Of a DNA stretch of 18,505 nucleotides, positions 1 to 9,791 are shown one piece after another. The DNA lies in assembly GCA_004151065.3 (NCBI GenBank), contig NWUY0300048927.1, forward strand, positions 8,798 to 27,302, given 5' to 3'. Position 1 is the stretch's first letter. Every line of letters starts with the position of its first letter. Below the pieces are notes generated by a model that made no database searches, was not told where the DNA came from, and saw nothing but the letters and a program-made list of their open reading frames with translations. Position numbers and translations under genes: made by a program. This stretch comes from Larix sibirica (taxonomy: Eukaryota > Streptophyta > Pinopsida > Pinales > Pinaceae).

Positions 1-354
1 TTGAGCTTTAGGTCTTCAAGTTTTGCACAAGCTATAGGTCTTCTCAATGAATCCTAAAGATTGTTGAGGTCAATCCTAGTTGCCAAACTTGCCAAGTACC
101 ATCTCAAAGAGGGTAGCTCCTCTCATTGATGCCGTAGGGTTGGGTAGATAACATTCTCTTGAAACCCTAAGTTGCTTCATCTACTTTCTCCAAAAGTAAT
201 TTCTGAGTTTTTACATTTGTAAATATTATTTATTAACTTAGTTTTTATGTTTTTTAGGCTTTATTTGTGAATTATTTGCATTTTTAGTCTTATTAAAAAA
301 CCCTCAACACTTACTTTTCTGCATAAAACCCTAATTACTAACCTAAGACACACC
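1..354. other. Noncoding spacer, no gene seen
   Basis: No reading frame of interest was found here. Two plant telo-box-like words (AAACCCTAA type) occur near 163 and 325, and an AT-rich stretch lies at about 200-300. The text resembles transposon or untranslated flank sequence, but no family could be named and no terminal repeats were found. Confidence 0.4.
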
Positions 355-770
355 TGTGACCTTCTCCCTAGTCCTCTACTACCCTCGATCCCCTCACCAG
401 CAAACTCGGCTTCCCTTCCTAGTGCCATTCAGACCCTCAGCCTCCCTGTTTGCTTACTCGCTGCCCTAGTTCGCATTCCTTCCTCCTCTCTGCTGGCTGG
501 TTCTTCATGCAAACCCTCGGACCTGCAACTCCCTCCCTTCTCCACTCCACAGCCTGCTCTTTCTCCCTTCGTAGCCCTATCCTTCACTTCCTCCTTTTTT
601 CGTTTCCCTTTACCACCTTCCTTCCTCCTTCATTCCTATTTGCTACCTTATCCAAGCCCTTCTCTACCATCTCTTCTCCTCCTCCACTCGCTCCTTTCTC
701 CTCCATCCTTGCTCGCCCTTCCACCTACCCTATCCTTTCCTCTGCTGTCCCAACCGAGCCCCTTCCAAGC
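355..770. other. Pyrimidine-rich (C/T) tract
   Basis: The plus strand is strongly biased to C and T over about 400 bases, most extreme at about 590-750, where only a small minority of bases are purines. A frame of 123 codons starting at 450 is open here. Its protein is almost only Ser, Pro, Leu, Phe and Thr, which is what any C/T-rich DNA encodes, so I do not call it a gene. The block could be the 5' leader of a retroelement or an old low-complexity sequence. Purine/pyrimidine asymmetry of this length can favour triplex or R-loop structures. Confidence 0.6.
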
Positions 771-772
771 TT

Positions 773-810
773 AACACAGGTCTGCAATCATAAATTGCAG
801 GCCCTGTGTG
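773..810. repeat. Imperfect hairpin
   Basis: CTGCAAT (782-788) pairs perfectly with ATTGCAG (794-800) around a 5-nt loop. After a small asymmetric bulge, CACAGG (775-780) pairs with CCTGTG (803-808). There is no T run after it, so it is not a simple terminator. No function can be assigned. Confidence 0.4.
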
Positions 811-859
811 TTGTGCCCTAACACCTGCGATACTCACACAGGAAACAAACATAAATCAA

Positions 860-1750
860 AAGTTGGTACATTCAACAGTTAGCATTTTAGGTTAGAGTTG
901 GATTTTAGATCAACACTTGTTTTACCTAGCTTGCAATATCATTTTTGTTATTATTTAGACCATCCTCTGAGATAGTTCACTGCGTAATTACAACTCTGAA
1001 CCTTACCTTGATCAGATCTGGAAAAGGTCTCCTTAACATTGGATTTCAACATTGTTTCTTGGCCTTATTGAAGTTAATTGGGCAAGCATTTAGTGCTGAT
1101 ATACATATGCAACTCAATTAATTTGATAACATATAGAGGTTATTCATGATTGTCTATGTTGAATGCTAAACACATAGTGACAATTAAATGATATTTGAAC
1201 CTATCTTGAATTAGTTAGCATTACAAAGGTTGCATCTATGCTACATATCTGAAAGTGATCTAAGGTTTACTCCTGAATGGTTATATTGGATGATACTCTT
1301 GTGAACCTTGTTGATGATAGATATTGGTAAATGACATCATTTTGCATTATTTCACTCGTATATCTACTTCTGCTGCTATAAGGTGTTAAATGTAATTACA
1401 TACAGATCTGGAAAATTACACTAGGTTGCATGTTGAATGACATTGAAAACTACAACTTAATGCATATTTGGTTAATGGTTGAAGTGTGTTCACAATAAAG
1501 TCTTTTGATCCAGTATTGATTATCATAATACATGTGTACACGTTCTTGCATTTCATTGAATAACCTCAGTGATATATTTGATGATAATGTCATTACTTGA
1601 ATGTTAAGTCCTTTACATAACTTTAATCCTATTTAGCCATATTCAAACTTGCATGAATGATATCTCATATGTAATGATCTTACATTGAAATATACATTTT
1701 GTTGAATGAGCTAGGTGCTACGTTTGTTTTGAGTATCATTGGTTGAAGTT
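860..1750. other. AT-rich noncoding spacer
   Basis: No long open frame or recognisable element is present. A 13-mer, CAGATCTGGAAAA, occurs twice (1013-1025 and 1403-1415). Between about 1430 and 1750 the phrase TTGAATGA and close variants recur irregularly. This may be the body of a decayed transposable element, but nothing identifies it. Confidence 0.4.
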
Positions 1751-1777
1751 GAATGCACTTGACTCCAATGAAGCACC

Positions 1778-1941
1778 ACTCGGGAGGAACTCGTGAGTAC
1801 TCGCGAGTCTCCACAAGTGGGTCTCTGTCCCGGGCAATCGCCCAACACTCGTCCACCTACTCGCAAACTGGACCAGACTCGTCCACTCGCCTAGAACTCG
1901 CAAAATCGGTCAACACTCGCGTGGACTCGTCCAGAAACTCG
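1778..1941. repeat. Cluster of eleven ACTCG words
   Basis: ACTCG starts at 1778, 1789, 1799, 1847, 1859, 1877, 1885, 1896, 1915, 1925 and 1937, all on the plus strand. Successive spacings are mostly 8-12 bases, with one gap of 48. One copy forms a perfect 10-bp palindrome, ACTCGCGAGT (1799-1808). The patch is much more GC-rich than its flanks. Overlapping open frames on both strands (77 and 93 codons) look like by-products of the repeat. The role is unknown; subterminal repeats of a DNA transposon or a protein-binding array are possibilities. Confidence 0.75.
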
Positions 1942-2019
1942 GCAAGGGAAAGCCCGCAGACGCCAACGCAATTGTGGTTTGTTTGATAAAAAATGGAGGG
2001 AAAAGCCTGGATACGCACA

Positions 2020-2087
2020 CTTCCTGTTCGTGATTTCTGTTGTTGCTTCCTATTCGTGAAGGTGCAGTTCATGCTTCCTGTTCCAGG
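2020..2087 (+). repeat. Three CTTCCTRTTC repeats ending in a splice-donor match
   Basis: CTTCCTGTTCGTGA (2020), CTTCCTATTCGTGA (2046) and CTTCCTGTTCCAGG (2074) lie 26 and 28 bases apart. The last runs directly into CAG|GTAAGT, a consensus plant 5' splice site at about 2084-2092. This may be the remains of an exon or of an element that carried one. No coding exon was recognised. Confidence 0.45.
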
Positions 2088-2261
2088 TAAGTCGGCTGTT
2101 CTTCGGTTTTTTTTTATGTGGAAGGGTGAGACGAACAACTGAACCCATTGCGTCGTGTTGACATCAGCACAGCCAATGGCCCCTTACATGCGTGGAGAGC
2201 AGCAAAGCCAACAAATCATATAGCGGGTGGAAACAAAAGCAATGGGAACTAATTACGAGTG

Positions 2262-2307
2262 AACCAACTAAAGCTAGCGGCGTTAACCAACTAAAGATAG
2301 CGGCGTT
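2262..2307. repeat. 23-bp tandem duplication
   Basis: Two head-to-tail 23-bp units (2262-2284 and 2285-2307) differ at one base (AAGCTAG versus AAGATAG) and each ends in GCGGCGTT. The near identity points to a recent replication-slippage type duplication. Confidence 0.9.
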
Positions 2308-2354
2308 TTTATTTATTTATGTATGTATGTTATAAAATATAAAAAAGAGATGAG

Positions 2355-2555
2355 CTTTAAAAATGATAAAAACATGGATGGTGTGATTAGCTTTTGTCAT
2401 TCACTCGCTCTTGAATAGAAATAAGTATATATCGCTGGAAAAGTGGTTGTTTTAAAAAATGATATTCCTAAAAACATGGATGTTGTGATTAGGTTTTGTC
2501 ATTTACTCGTTCACAAAATAAATGAAAATAAATATATAGTAGGTAAGGTGGTTAC
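2355..2555. repeat. Diverged tandem duplication of about 100 bp
   Basis: Unit 1 (about 2355-2449) and unit 2 (about 2450-2555) share the ordered phrases AAACATGGATG, TGTGATTAG, TTTTGTCATT, ACTCG, ATATAT and GGTGGTT/GTGGTT, with indels between them. A 76-codon open frame (2443-2673) spans unit 2. It has no recognisable domain and its upstream twin is not open, so I treat it as noncoding. Confidence 0.65.
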
Positions 2556-2839
2556 TTTAAAAATCATATTCGTATTGACATTTTTATTATTAAAATATAT
2601 TTTAGAGGATATTGATGTTTTGAAGACACGAATGAAGGGTATTTGGTTCAATTTGGTTAGAAGGTATAAATGAAGGATATGTGGCCTAATTGATTTTGAA
2701 GGATGACTACAATAAGTAGACTATGATCGATTACATACTAGTTATGAATTTTGGTCATAAATTGAGAGGTTAAGTTAATGCATATTTTGATTTCAAACTT
2801 GAAATATCAAAATTGTATAGGTTAGGGTTAGGGATTTTG
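2556..2839. other. AT-rich spacer
   Basis: Nothing identifiable. At 2822-2833 there are two TTAGGG words, too few for an interstitial telomere array. Confidence 0.4.
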
Positions 2840-3240
2840 CATGCCCCAACCCCTGATTAGGGTTAGAGTTTTTGACCCTCTAGAATATTTTTGAAAGTCC
2901 ACATGTGTGAATAATGAAAGTTGAGATGGCATCCACTTGGTAGAACAATGGCCAAAGCATGGCCAAAGCATAGGTAAGCTTGTGAGAGGCATAACTTCCT
3001 TATACAAACTCCAACTAAGTTGCTCTTTGGATCGTTGGAAAGGCATTGATGAGTAGAACAACAAAAAATGGTTGTAACATTCATCCACAAAGTTTTGAAC
3101 CCAAAATATGCTTTGAAATTTTCAAGACCCAAAATCGTCAAAAGAGGTCTTGGCCCTAACATGGGCCTTACAAGTCCATGGCTCCAAGTTTCCACTCCAT
3201 AAAGTACAAAAAAAATGACATTATAAAGTGATCCATTTTA
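2840..3240 (-). repeat. Possible decayed LTR-type repeat
   Basis: Overlapping minus-strand frames of 86 and 110 codons occur here but show no known domain. The DNA has an 11-bp tandem repeat, ATGGCCAAAGC twice (2948-2969). It also has hairpins CAAGACC/GGTCTTG (3123-3129 with 3146-3152) and GGCCC/GGGCC (3152-3156 with 3163-3167). A 24-bp segment on the minus strand (2988-3011) matches a plus-strand segment at 17489-17512 at 20 of 24 positions. I infer a repetitive-element origin, perhaps an LTR. Boundaries were not found. Confidence 0.35.
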
Positions 3241-3562
3241 GATCATGGTCTATAAAGTGCACCTTGCTTCTCTTGTTGCAATTATCAAATATAAATAACT
3301 AGTTCAAACACATATAACCTCAAGCTTAATTTTTGTTGATAAGCATAGATTTAGAGGAGCATGAACAGTGAAATCACATGTTTCCTTGAACATTTTTTCT
3401 TGGGATAAACATATTTGTGCTTGAGTATAGACGGTATGTCCTTTCCTTGAGCAAAGCCTTTATCATCTGACAATGGATAATATATTTATATGCCTTATGG
3501 AGACTAGTTATTAATGTGTAACAAAACACCTTTCACGTTCTTTCTTGAAAATGCTCATTAAT
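3241..3562. other. Spacer upstream of the L1 insertion
   Basis: Nothing identifiable. It is AT-rich, with a TATA-like TATAAATA near 3290 that lacks any supporting context. Confidence 0.35.
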
Positions 3563-3577
3563 AAGTTGTATATACTT
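3563..3577 (+). repeat. 5' target-site duplication of the L1
   Basis: AAGTTGTATATACTT here is repeated exactly at 9792-9806, immediately after the poly-A tail of the L1. The 15-bp length is normal for L1 target-primed reverse transcription. The bottom-strand nick would lie next to a CTT/ATT sequence, with the T residues available to pair with a poly-A tail. Confidence 0.92.
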
Positions 3578-3846
3578 GAAAAAGGATGGATTAAATTTTT
3601 TTTGAGGATTTGGCTGACGGTGCAGAGATCAGGATCGGTCAATATTGAATTTGAACAACGAAGCAAGGGAGATGGGTCAGTCATTGGCGGAGGTATCAAG
3701 GAAGGAACCAGTGTAAGGATGGATTGACATTGAACGTAGGGAAGGAGATCAGATCGTTGGTCTGACAGGCATAGCATTGATTAGATGCGGCTGCTCTGAT
3801 CGTTGGAGACTTCGAGATCACTAGAATTTTGGTCCTTAATGGAGAT
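3578..3846 (+). promoter_or_regulatory. L1 5' UTR / presumed internal promoter
   Basis: This is the leader between the target-site duplication and the first ATG of ORF1. The word GATCGTTGG occurs at 3752-3760 and 3798-3806, and TCAGA/TCTGA brackets the first copy. L1 leaders normally hold an internal promoter. No specific box is proven here. Confidence 0.45.
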
Positions 3847-5128
3847 ATGGAGGATAAGGGAGCTACTTATCTACCACCACCGATTCCTCCTTAAGTTGAA
3901 GCATTCAAGAGATAAGTAGCTTCCCAACCGAAAAGAAAGACGCAGGACCTCTCAAAATTCATCAAGAGAATTGATGAAATACCTACAGTGGCCCTCCCCC
4001 CGGAAGGTCCAATAAAAGTAGCGGTATCCCTCACAGAAAGATATCTGGTAGGGCATTTTATAGGTTTGTGGCCCTCCCCTAAATCTACCAAAGACTAAGT
4101 TCATAAAAAATGGAGTCCTCTTATTTCAAACAATGTTACCTCATACTTTCTAGGTCGCGGATTCTTCCTGTTCAAGTTTATTTCAAAAGAAGACAAGGAT
4201 CTGATCTTCAAAAATGGACCCTACTTTATGGGGACACAAGGCCTATATCTCAACAAATGGACTCTGGATTTTGATCCTTCGTAGGAAGTCCCAACAACAG
4301 TTCCGGTTTTGTTTAGGCTTCTGAACTTCCCAATTCACTGATGGAACTGGGAATCCTTGCAGTATATCAGGAATACCTTAGGGAAATTCATAGATCGAGA
4401 AAATACAAAGGATCAATATTCTTGTGCATGAATCTATGTGGAAGTGGACTTGGAAGTAGGGTTACCTAAGGCCATCAAACTCATGGTAGGAAGTTGGTCA
4501 CACGTGCAGAAACTAGATTACGAGCAGCTCCCGTTTAAATGCAAAGGGTGCCGTGAGTATGGACATTTTTCCAAGAGTTGTCCAAAAAAAGTATCCCCGA
4601 AAAAAGAGAGAGAGGAAGGATGGAAACAAATCAAGAAGCCCAAAAACAACCCTAAAGCAGGAGCAAAAATGGAGGGAGGGGGGAAAGGGAAAGCACAATA
4701 AACAAATCCAGGGAGCTCAAGCATGAATAAGGAAAATTCAAAGGAACAAGAGAACAGTTTTGCAATATTGGGATCGACATAAGAGGGGGTTCATGAAGGG
4801 GATCTGAAGATCTTACCTGACTCGACGGGAGAATCCCAAAAAAACTGAGCCTACTCCTGAGGAGGAAGAACAAGACTCAGATGAATCTGGGGAGGAAGGG
4901 GAAATAGGAGACTCTCAACACACACCCCGAAGATCTACTAGAGGAATGAAAATGATCCGAGAAACAAGGGAACAAGAAATATACAAGGACAAACTACAAG
5001 GAAGCCAACCGAATTTAGAAAAAATGTTAGCAAGAAACCAAAAGGTAACAATAAATCAAGGTCAAACCCTCAAGGAGCCCTCTCGATCCAAAAAATCAAG
5101 TGATGAGGATAGCCTCTCGGAACTGTAG
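3847..5128 (+). pseudogene. L1 ORF1 (DUF4283-like, CCHC zinc knuckle), broken
   Basis: ORF1 of plant L1 elements is an RNA-binding, gag-like protein that packages the element transcript. Frame 1 from ATG 3847 reads as one protein to 4698 but has stops at 3892, 3913, 4096, 4282, 4339 and 4429, and again at 4699. The DUF4283-like core (about 4110-4425) includes FLGRGFFLFKF, FKNGPYFMG and LNKWTLDFDP. It is followed by VEVDLEVGLPKAIKL and a knuckle CKGCREYGHFSKSC (4540-4581; spacing CX2CX4HX4C, all ligands kept). After the knuckle comes a lysine-rich segment. A frameshift near 4840-4858, beside an A run, moves the frame to an acidic stretch and a basic tail ending at TAG 5126-5128. The start is the first ATG before the homologous region and is not certain. 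Confidence 0.85.
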
Positions 5129-5159
5129 ACGAATGGGGAGCAAGTGGAAAGAAGGAGCA

Positions 5160-8100
5160 ATGAAGAGGTTGGAAATATCATAAATTCCTGACATTCTTCT
5201 TATTCAAGAGACAAAAATGGAGGAAAAGGAATTTATCCAAAGTAGCAAGCAATTATGGAATAAAGGGAAAGGACAAGCAGTCTCATCCAGGGGAGCCTCA
5301 GGAGCTTTGGGACTTCTGTGGAATATTTCAAGCTTTGTGAAGATACAAGAAAGAAAAATACTCATTGGATCTTCATACAATTTCTTCACCAAGAATCAAA
5401 AGAAATTGTAAGCATGTTTAATATTTATGCCCAGGCTAATTATGGGGAAAAAAAGCATTGCTGGGAAACAATTCGGGAGATTTCTAAAGAAATCCCATTA
5501 GAAAACATCATCCTAGCTAGAGATTTAAATCTAACACTTAGTCAATCTGAAAAGCGTGGAGGCAACATTGTGAGGGATCCATCCAAGGAATGGGTGGAGG
5601 AGCTAATTCAGGACTGGGACTTACTAGACATCAAGGCAAGTAAAGGAAAATACACCTGGACTAACCGGAGAACGGGACCTGGCCACATAGCTTCTAGATT
5701 AGACCGTTTTCTCATCCAAAGCACCTTCTTGCTTCTAGGATTAGATGCAAGGTCTGATATTCTCCCCTCAAGCAATTCTGATCATAAGCCTATAAAACTA
5801 GAATTAAAAGTGCAGAAAATTTTAGGCCCCATACCTTTTAGATTTAGTTCACTCTAGGTGCACTAGATAAAATTTTTGGATCAGGTGGAAACGATATAAA
5901 AGTTTCCAGTTACTGGCTCTCCATTTTTTGTGTGGGAGGAGAAACTGAGAAGAGTAAAAAGAGAACTAAAGAAATGGGCCAAAGGTTTAACCTCCCCTAC
6001 TGAAAAAAGAAGGACTGCCCAGAACAATCTGGAAACCCATCAACTAAAAATGGAAAATATAGAAATCACAAAGGAAAAATTGAGTATGGAAGAGGGTCTC
6101 AAATCAAAACTTCATAAGGCCTATATACAAGAAGAGGAGTTCCAGAGACAAAAATCGTGCAGCCTTTGGCTGCATGCTGGGGACATAAACACCTCCTTTT
6201 TCCATAAACAAGAGCAAGCAAGAAGGAACTTCAATTCAATTACAGAGATCTCGGATGGAACTCAAATCATTTCTGATTTTATTAGCATAAAAAAGGAAGC
6301 TCATCAACACTTTAAATTGTTGTACACTGAAGAAGAAGACACCAGAAATAGATCAAGTTTGACAGATCTAGTTCCAACCAAGGTAACAAACCAAATGAAC
6401 CAAAAGCTCATTGCACCGGTTAGTAGAAAGGAAATAAAGGAGGCTCTCTAGGAAATGGACCCCAACAAAACTCCTGGACCTGATGGCTTCACTGCTCATT
6501 TCATCAAAATTTGCTAGAAAATAGTTTAAAAATATCTTCATAAAATGGTGTTGAAATCCCAATCCTGTCATAAATTAGGAGGAAGCACAAACTCATCTTT
6601 CCTAGCACTGATTCCAAAAGAAAAGGGAGCGAGATCATTTGACAAGTTTAGACCGATCTCACTCTGTAACATAGGTTACAAACTGATCACTAAATTCATT
6701 TTGAACCGGCTAAAACTTCTTCTACCAAACTTGATTCTTGAAAACCAAGGTGGCTTTGTTAAAGGAACACAAATTATTGATAATTTAATCTTAGTACAGG
6801 AAGCGATACATTCTAGTCTCCAGAGAAAATAAAAAGGTATGGCGATGAAGGTGGACATGGAAAACGCCTTCGACAGAGTGAGGCATGGATTTATTTTTGA
6901 AGTTATGCTAAAGTTTGGATTTGACTCCCGATTCATAAGTTGGATCAAGACCTGTATTGTGGAACCTTGGATTTCCCCGCTTGTGAATGGTCGAGCAATG
7001 AAATTCTTCAAAGCATCCTGTGGGCTTAGACAGGGATACCCACTCTCACATCCTCTTTTTGTTATTCAAGCCTCTGTTTTAAGCTTCCTACTAGAAAAAA
7101 GATGCCTAGATCAAGATTTAATGGGACTTAAGCTGGCAACGGGATTTAGGGACCTAAACCATGCTCAGTTTGCAGATGATTCCCTTTTTCTAGGAGGAGC
7201 TTCTACGATAATTGCTAAAACATTCGAAGTTGATCTAGATGATTACTGCAAAGAATCAGGAAGCAGGGTTAATACTGGTAAATGTCAAATCTGTAGCTAG
7301 AATATTACAGGTCTGGAGCTTAGCACCATCACCAGAATCTTTGGTTTCAATGGAACTACACCATGGACCTCTTTCAAATATCTCAGATTGCCAATGTTCC
7401 TGAAATCCCCGCGTGGTAAAGATTGGCTTCCTTTGATCGACAAATTCAATCAGAAATTGCAATCCTGCGGGACAAATTGGTTTGATCAAGTCAATTTTAA
7501 ATAGCTTGTCCATCTTCCAATGCTCTCTTACTTGCTCCAATGGGAGTCCTTCGTAAGATGGAGAAGTTAATTAGAGCATTTTTATGGAATGGTGGAAAAA
7601 ATAATAAAAGAAAACTCTCGCTTATTAGTTGGGATAAAGTAACAAAATCGATGATGGAAGGAGGTCTTCAGATAAAGGATATAAAAGCCCAAAATCTCGC
7701 TTTGGGTTCTAAAATTCTCTAGAGACAAGTCTCAATGAATCAACGAATCCGGGATGGGCTCAGAAAGTCCTTTGGAAGAAATATTTTCAAAATGCAAGGA
7801 TTCGAGGCTAAGATTCACCCCCAGAAGCACACCTTGGCACACTGATTTATACTCTCTGTAAACACGCTCTTCCCCTGATCCAAGAAAAATTGTTTTGGGT
7901 CCCTGGAAATGGGAAAAAAATAAATCTATGGGAATATAGAATTATGGAGGGCGAACCATTAGCCTCTATGCTGGAATTGAGAAATTTAAGGCTCTAGATG
8001 ACTAGGGAAGGAATCACTACATTATGGGATATCTCAGAATGGTCCAATAATATTTGGACTAGCTAGAAAAATCTGGATACTCCCTAATATCTTCAACAAT

Positions 8101-9304
8101 CCTGGAACAAACTTAAGGAACTGCTAATTGGGAAAGCACCCATTGCTGCAAGGAAGAAGGACATAAGAGGTTGGGGAAAAAACACTGGATCGTACACCAT
8201 TGCTCATGGATACAAACTACTCAAGGCTATCCCAAATGTCCCTCCAAATCCAACGGTCTGGGCTGGAATCTGGAAAGAAAAAAACATTCCCAAAATTGAT
8301 CTATTCTCATGGACATTGGGGCATAATAGCATTCTAACTAGACAAAAGCTCCAAAAAAGAGGCTTTCATGGCCCATTCTGATGTCCTCTCTGTCAAAATC
8401 ATGAAGAAAATTCAATGCATCTGTTTTTGGAGTGCCAGTTTGCAAAATAAATCTGGAATGAAGCGTTGGATATTTGGAAAACTAAAATAGTCATTCCATG
8501 TTCTGTCAAGTCTCTATTTGAAAACTGGAGCTCATTATACCCCAAAATGCTATCCTCCAAAGGCTGGTCTAATCTAGGATGGCTGGCACTCCTAAAGTTT
8601 ATTTGTTGGGAAATCTGGCTTGAAAGAAACTCTTGAATTTTTAAAGAGAAAGCCTTGAAACCGATGCAGATTTTGTCAAAATCAAAAAGCCTATTAAAAG
8701 TGTTCTTGCAAGGAAAGATGGATAGGACTGTGATTAGATATCTAACCCAAGACAAGAAAGAGTGGGGACTTCAACTGGGCTTGACACTCCCATCCGATGA
8801 AGTATCATCTAAACAGTTGGAAGACTGGCAAATCAAATTAAATGGAAATAAATTCATCAATTGGAGGAAGAGAGGTAAACTCATAGTCTCTTCTTCGATG
8901 GTGCGGCCAGAGGAAATCCAGGGAAGGCAGGAGGGGGAGGAATTATTCGTAATCCTGATGAAACTTCTGAATGTAGATATGCATGGGGACTGGGACACAC
9001 AACTAATAATCAAGCTGAAGTGTTGGCCCTTCTACAAGGACTACAACAACTTAGAAAGCAAGGAATAGACCAAGCCATAATTATTGGAGATTCTCAAACT
9101 CTCATTCGGCTATTGGTGAAGAACTCGAGCTCAAGTGATTTAAAATTGGAAAGAATAGTCACCAGAATAAGACAATTAGCCTCATCCTTTTCAAGTATTA
9201 ATTGTTTTCATGTTCTTTGTGGAAATAATGAAGAGGCAGATCAGGAAGCCAATAAGGCTTCCACACTTCAAGCTGGAGCTCTTCTCAGGAGTGATGAGGA
9301 ATAA
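5160..9304 (+). pseudogene. L1 ORF2 (endonuclease, RT, zf-RVT, RNase H), broken
   Basis: This is the catalytic polyprotein of the L1, read through several frames.
- APE endonuclease (5160-5857): QETK at 5205-5216 and SDH at 5777-5785. The GDLN-type motif has become ARDLN, and the usual N-terminal WN motif is absent.
- Reverse transcriptase (about 6440-7300): PGPDG, RPISLCN (6650-6670), LENQGGFVKG, MKVDMENAFDRV and FADD (7169-7180). All RT aspartates are present.
- zf-RVT (about 8250-8455): CPLC followed by H and C ligands.
- RNase H (8891-9304).
The frame changes near 5400, 7490, 7525, 7730 and 8888. Stops in the assembled frame include 5855, 5864, 5897, 6449, 6515, 6527, 6830, 7298, 7720, 7809, 7995, 8064, 8085, 8379, 8448 and 8634. 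The end is TAA 9302-9304. Confidence 0.92.
8891..9304 (+). other. RNase H domain of the L1 ORF2
   Basis: RNase H removes RNA from RNA:DNA hybrids, and many plant L1 elements carry it at the C-terminus of ORF2. FFDGAARGNPG opens the domain. The four acidic active-site positions are all visible: Asp at 8897, Glu in NNQAE at 9017, Asp in IIGDSQ at 9089 and Asp in NEEADQEA at 9239. The domain itself has no stop and is the best preserved part of ORF2, although a frameshift just before it (about 8888) disconnects it from the rest. Confidence 0.9.
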
Positions 9305-9791
9305 GATTGGGACCCTCCACCTTGATGTTGCAGCCGGCAGAGATGGGCATCAAGGCACTCAATACAGATGAAGGTTGAAACCGTAGATGAATACGTAGGA
9401 GTGGGTACATTTGAAGACCTGTAGAACAGAAACATAACCAGAGCAAGAGATTAGTAACGCTATTGGTAAGTAAGGAGAGAATTGTGGTTCGTAAGGACAG
9501 AAGGATAGTTACTGAATTTTAGTAAGGGGAGACTGAAGGACTTCGGTTTTGATTTTCTGAGACAGGGATGAGAAATTACCTTGCTTAAGAAGAAGAATGT
9601 AGCTACTGTGTGATTAGGAATTTCGTCTCTGTAGCTGCTTTGAGTATATCTAAATTTTATCTTGATCTCGATTTAGATCTAGTTTCTAGAAGATGGACTT
9701 TAGACCATTGAGGCAGATTTTGTAACCTTTCTAATGCTATGTCAACTGTTTTTTTTTTAATTCAGATTATAACCGTTTTTATATTAAAAAA
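9305..9791 (+). other. L1 3' UTR with T-rich end and short poly-A
   Basis: This noncoding tail follows the ORF2 stop. It ends with a T10 run (about 9749-9758), AACCGTTTTTATATT and a run of A that merges with the target-site duplication. No sequence similarity to the tails of the two minus-strand elements to the right was obvious, so those belong to other L1 lineages. Confidence 0.75.

Larger units (their letters stand above)
3578..9791 (+). mobile_element. Near full-length plant L1 (LINE) retrotransposon, defective
   Basis: This 6214-bp element has the complete order of a plant L1: 5' UTR, ORF1 (DUF4283-like domain plus CCHC knuckle), ORF2 (APE endonuclease, reverse transcriptase, zf-RVT, RNase H), 3' UTR and a short A tail (8 A, two shared with the duplication). 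Perfect 15-bp target-site duplications flank it, so both ends are known. When active, the ORF1 protein binds the element RNA and ORF2 nicks target DNA and copies the RNA in place. This copy cannot encode either protein: both frames carry many stops and frameshifts, and the beginning of ORF2 is missing. Confidence 0.93.

Noticed and set aside
450-821. Open frame of 123 codons
   Set aside because: Composition is dictated by the C/T-rich DNA; no domain, no splice or promoter support.
2443-2673. 76-codon plus-strand frame in the duplicated AT-rich region
   Set aside because: No domain, and the frame is not conserved in the sister repeat unit.
2822-2833. TTAGGG twice, telomere-like
   Set aside because: Only two units, plus a single nearby AGGGTTAG; far too short for an interstitial telomere array.
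2863-3195. 110-codon minus-strand frame
   Set aside because: Overlaps another open frame in a different phase and lies in repeat-like DNA; no recognisable protein.
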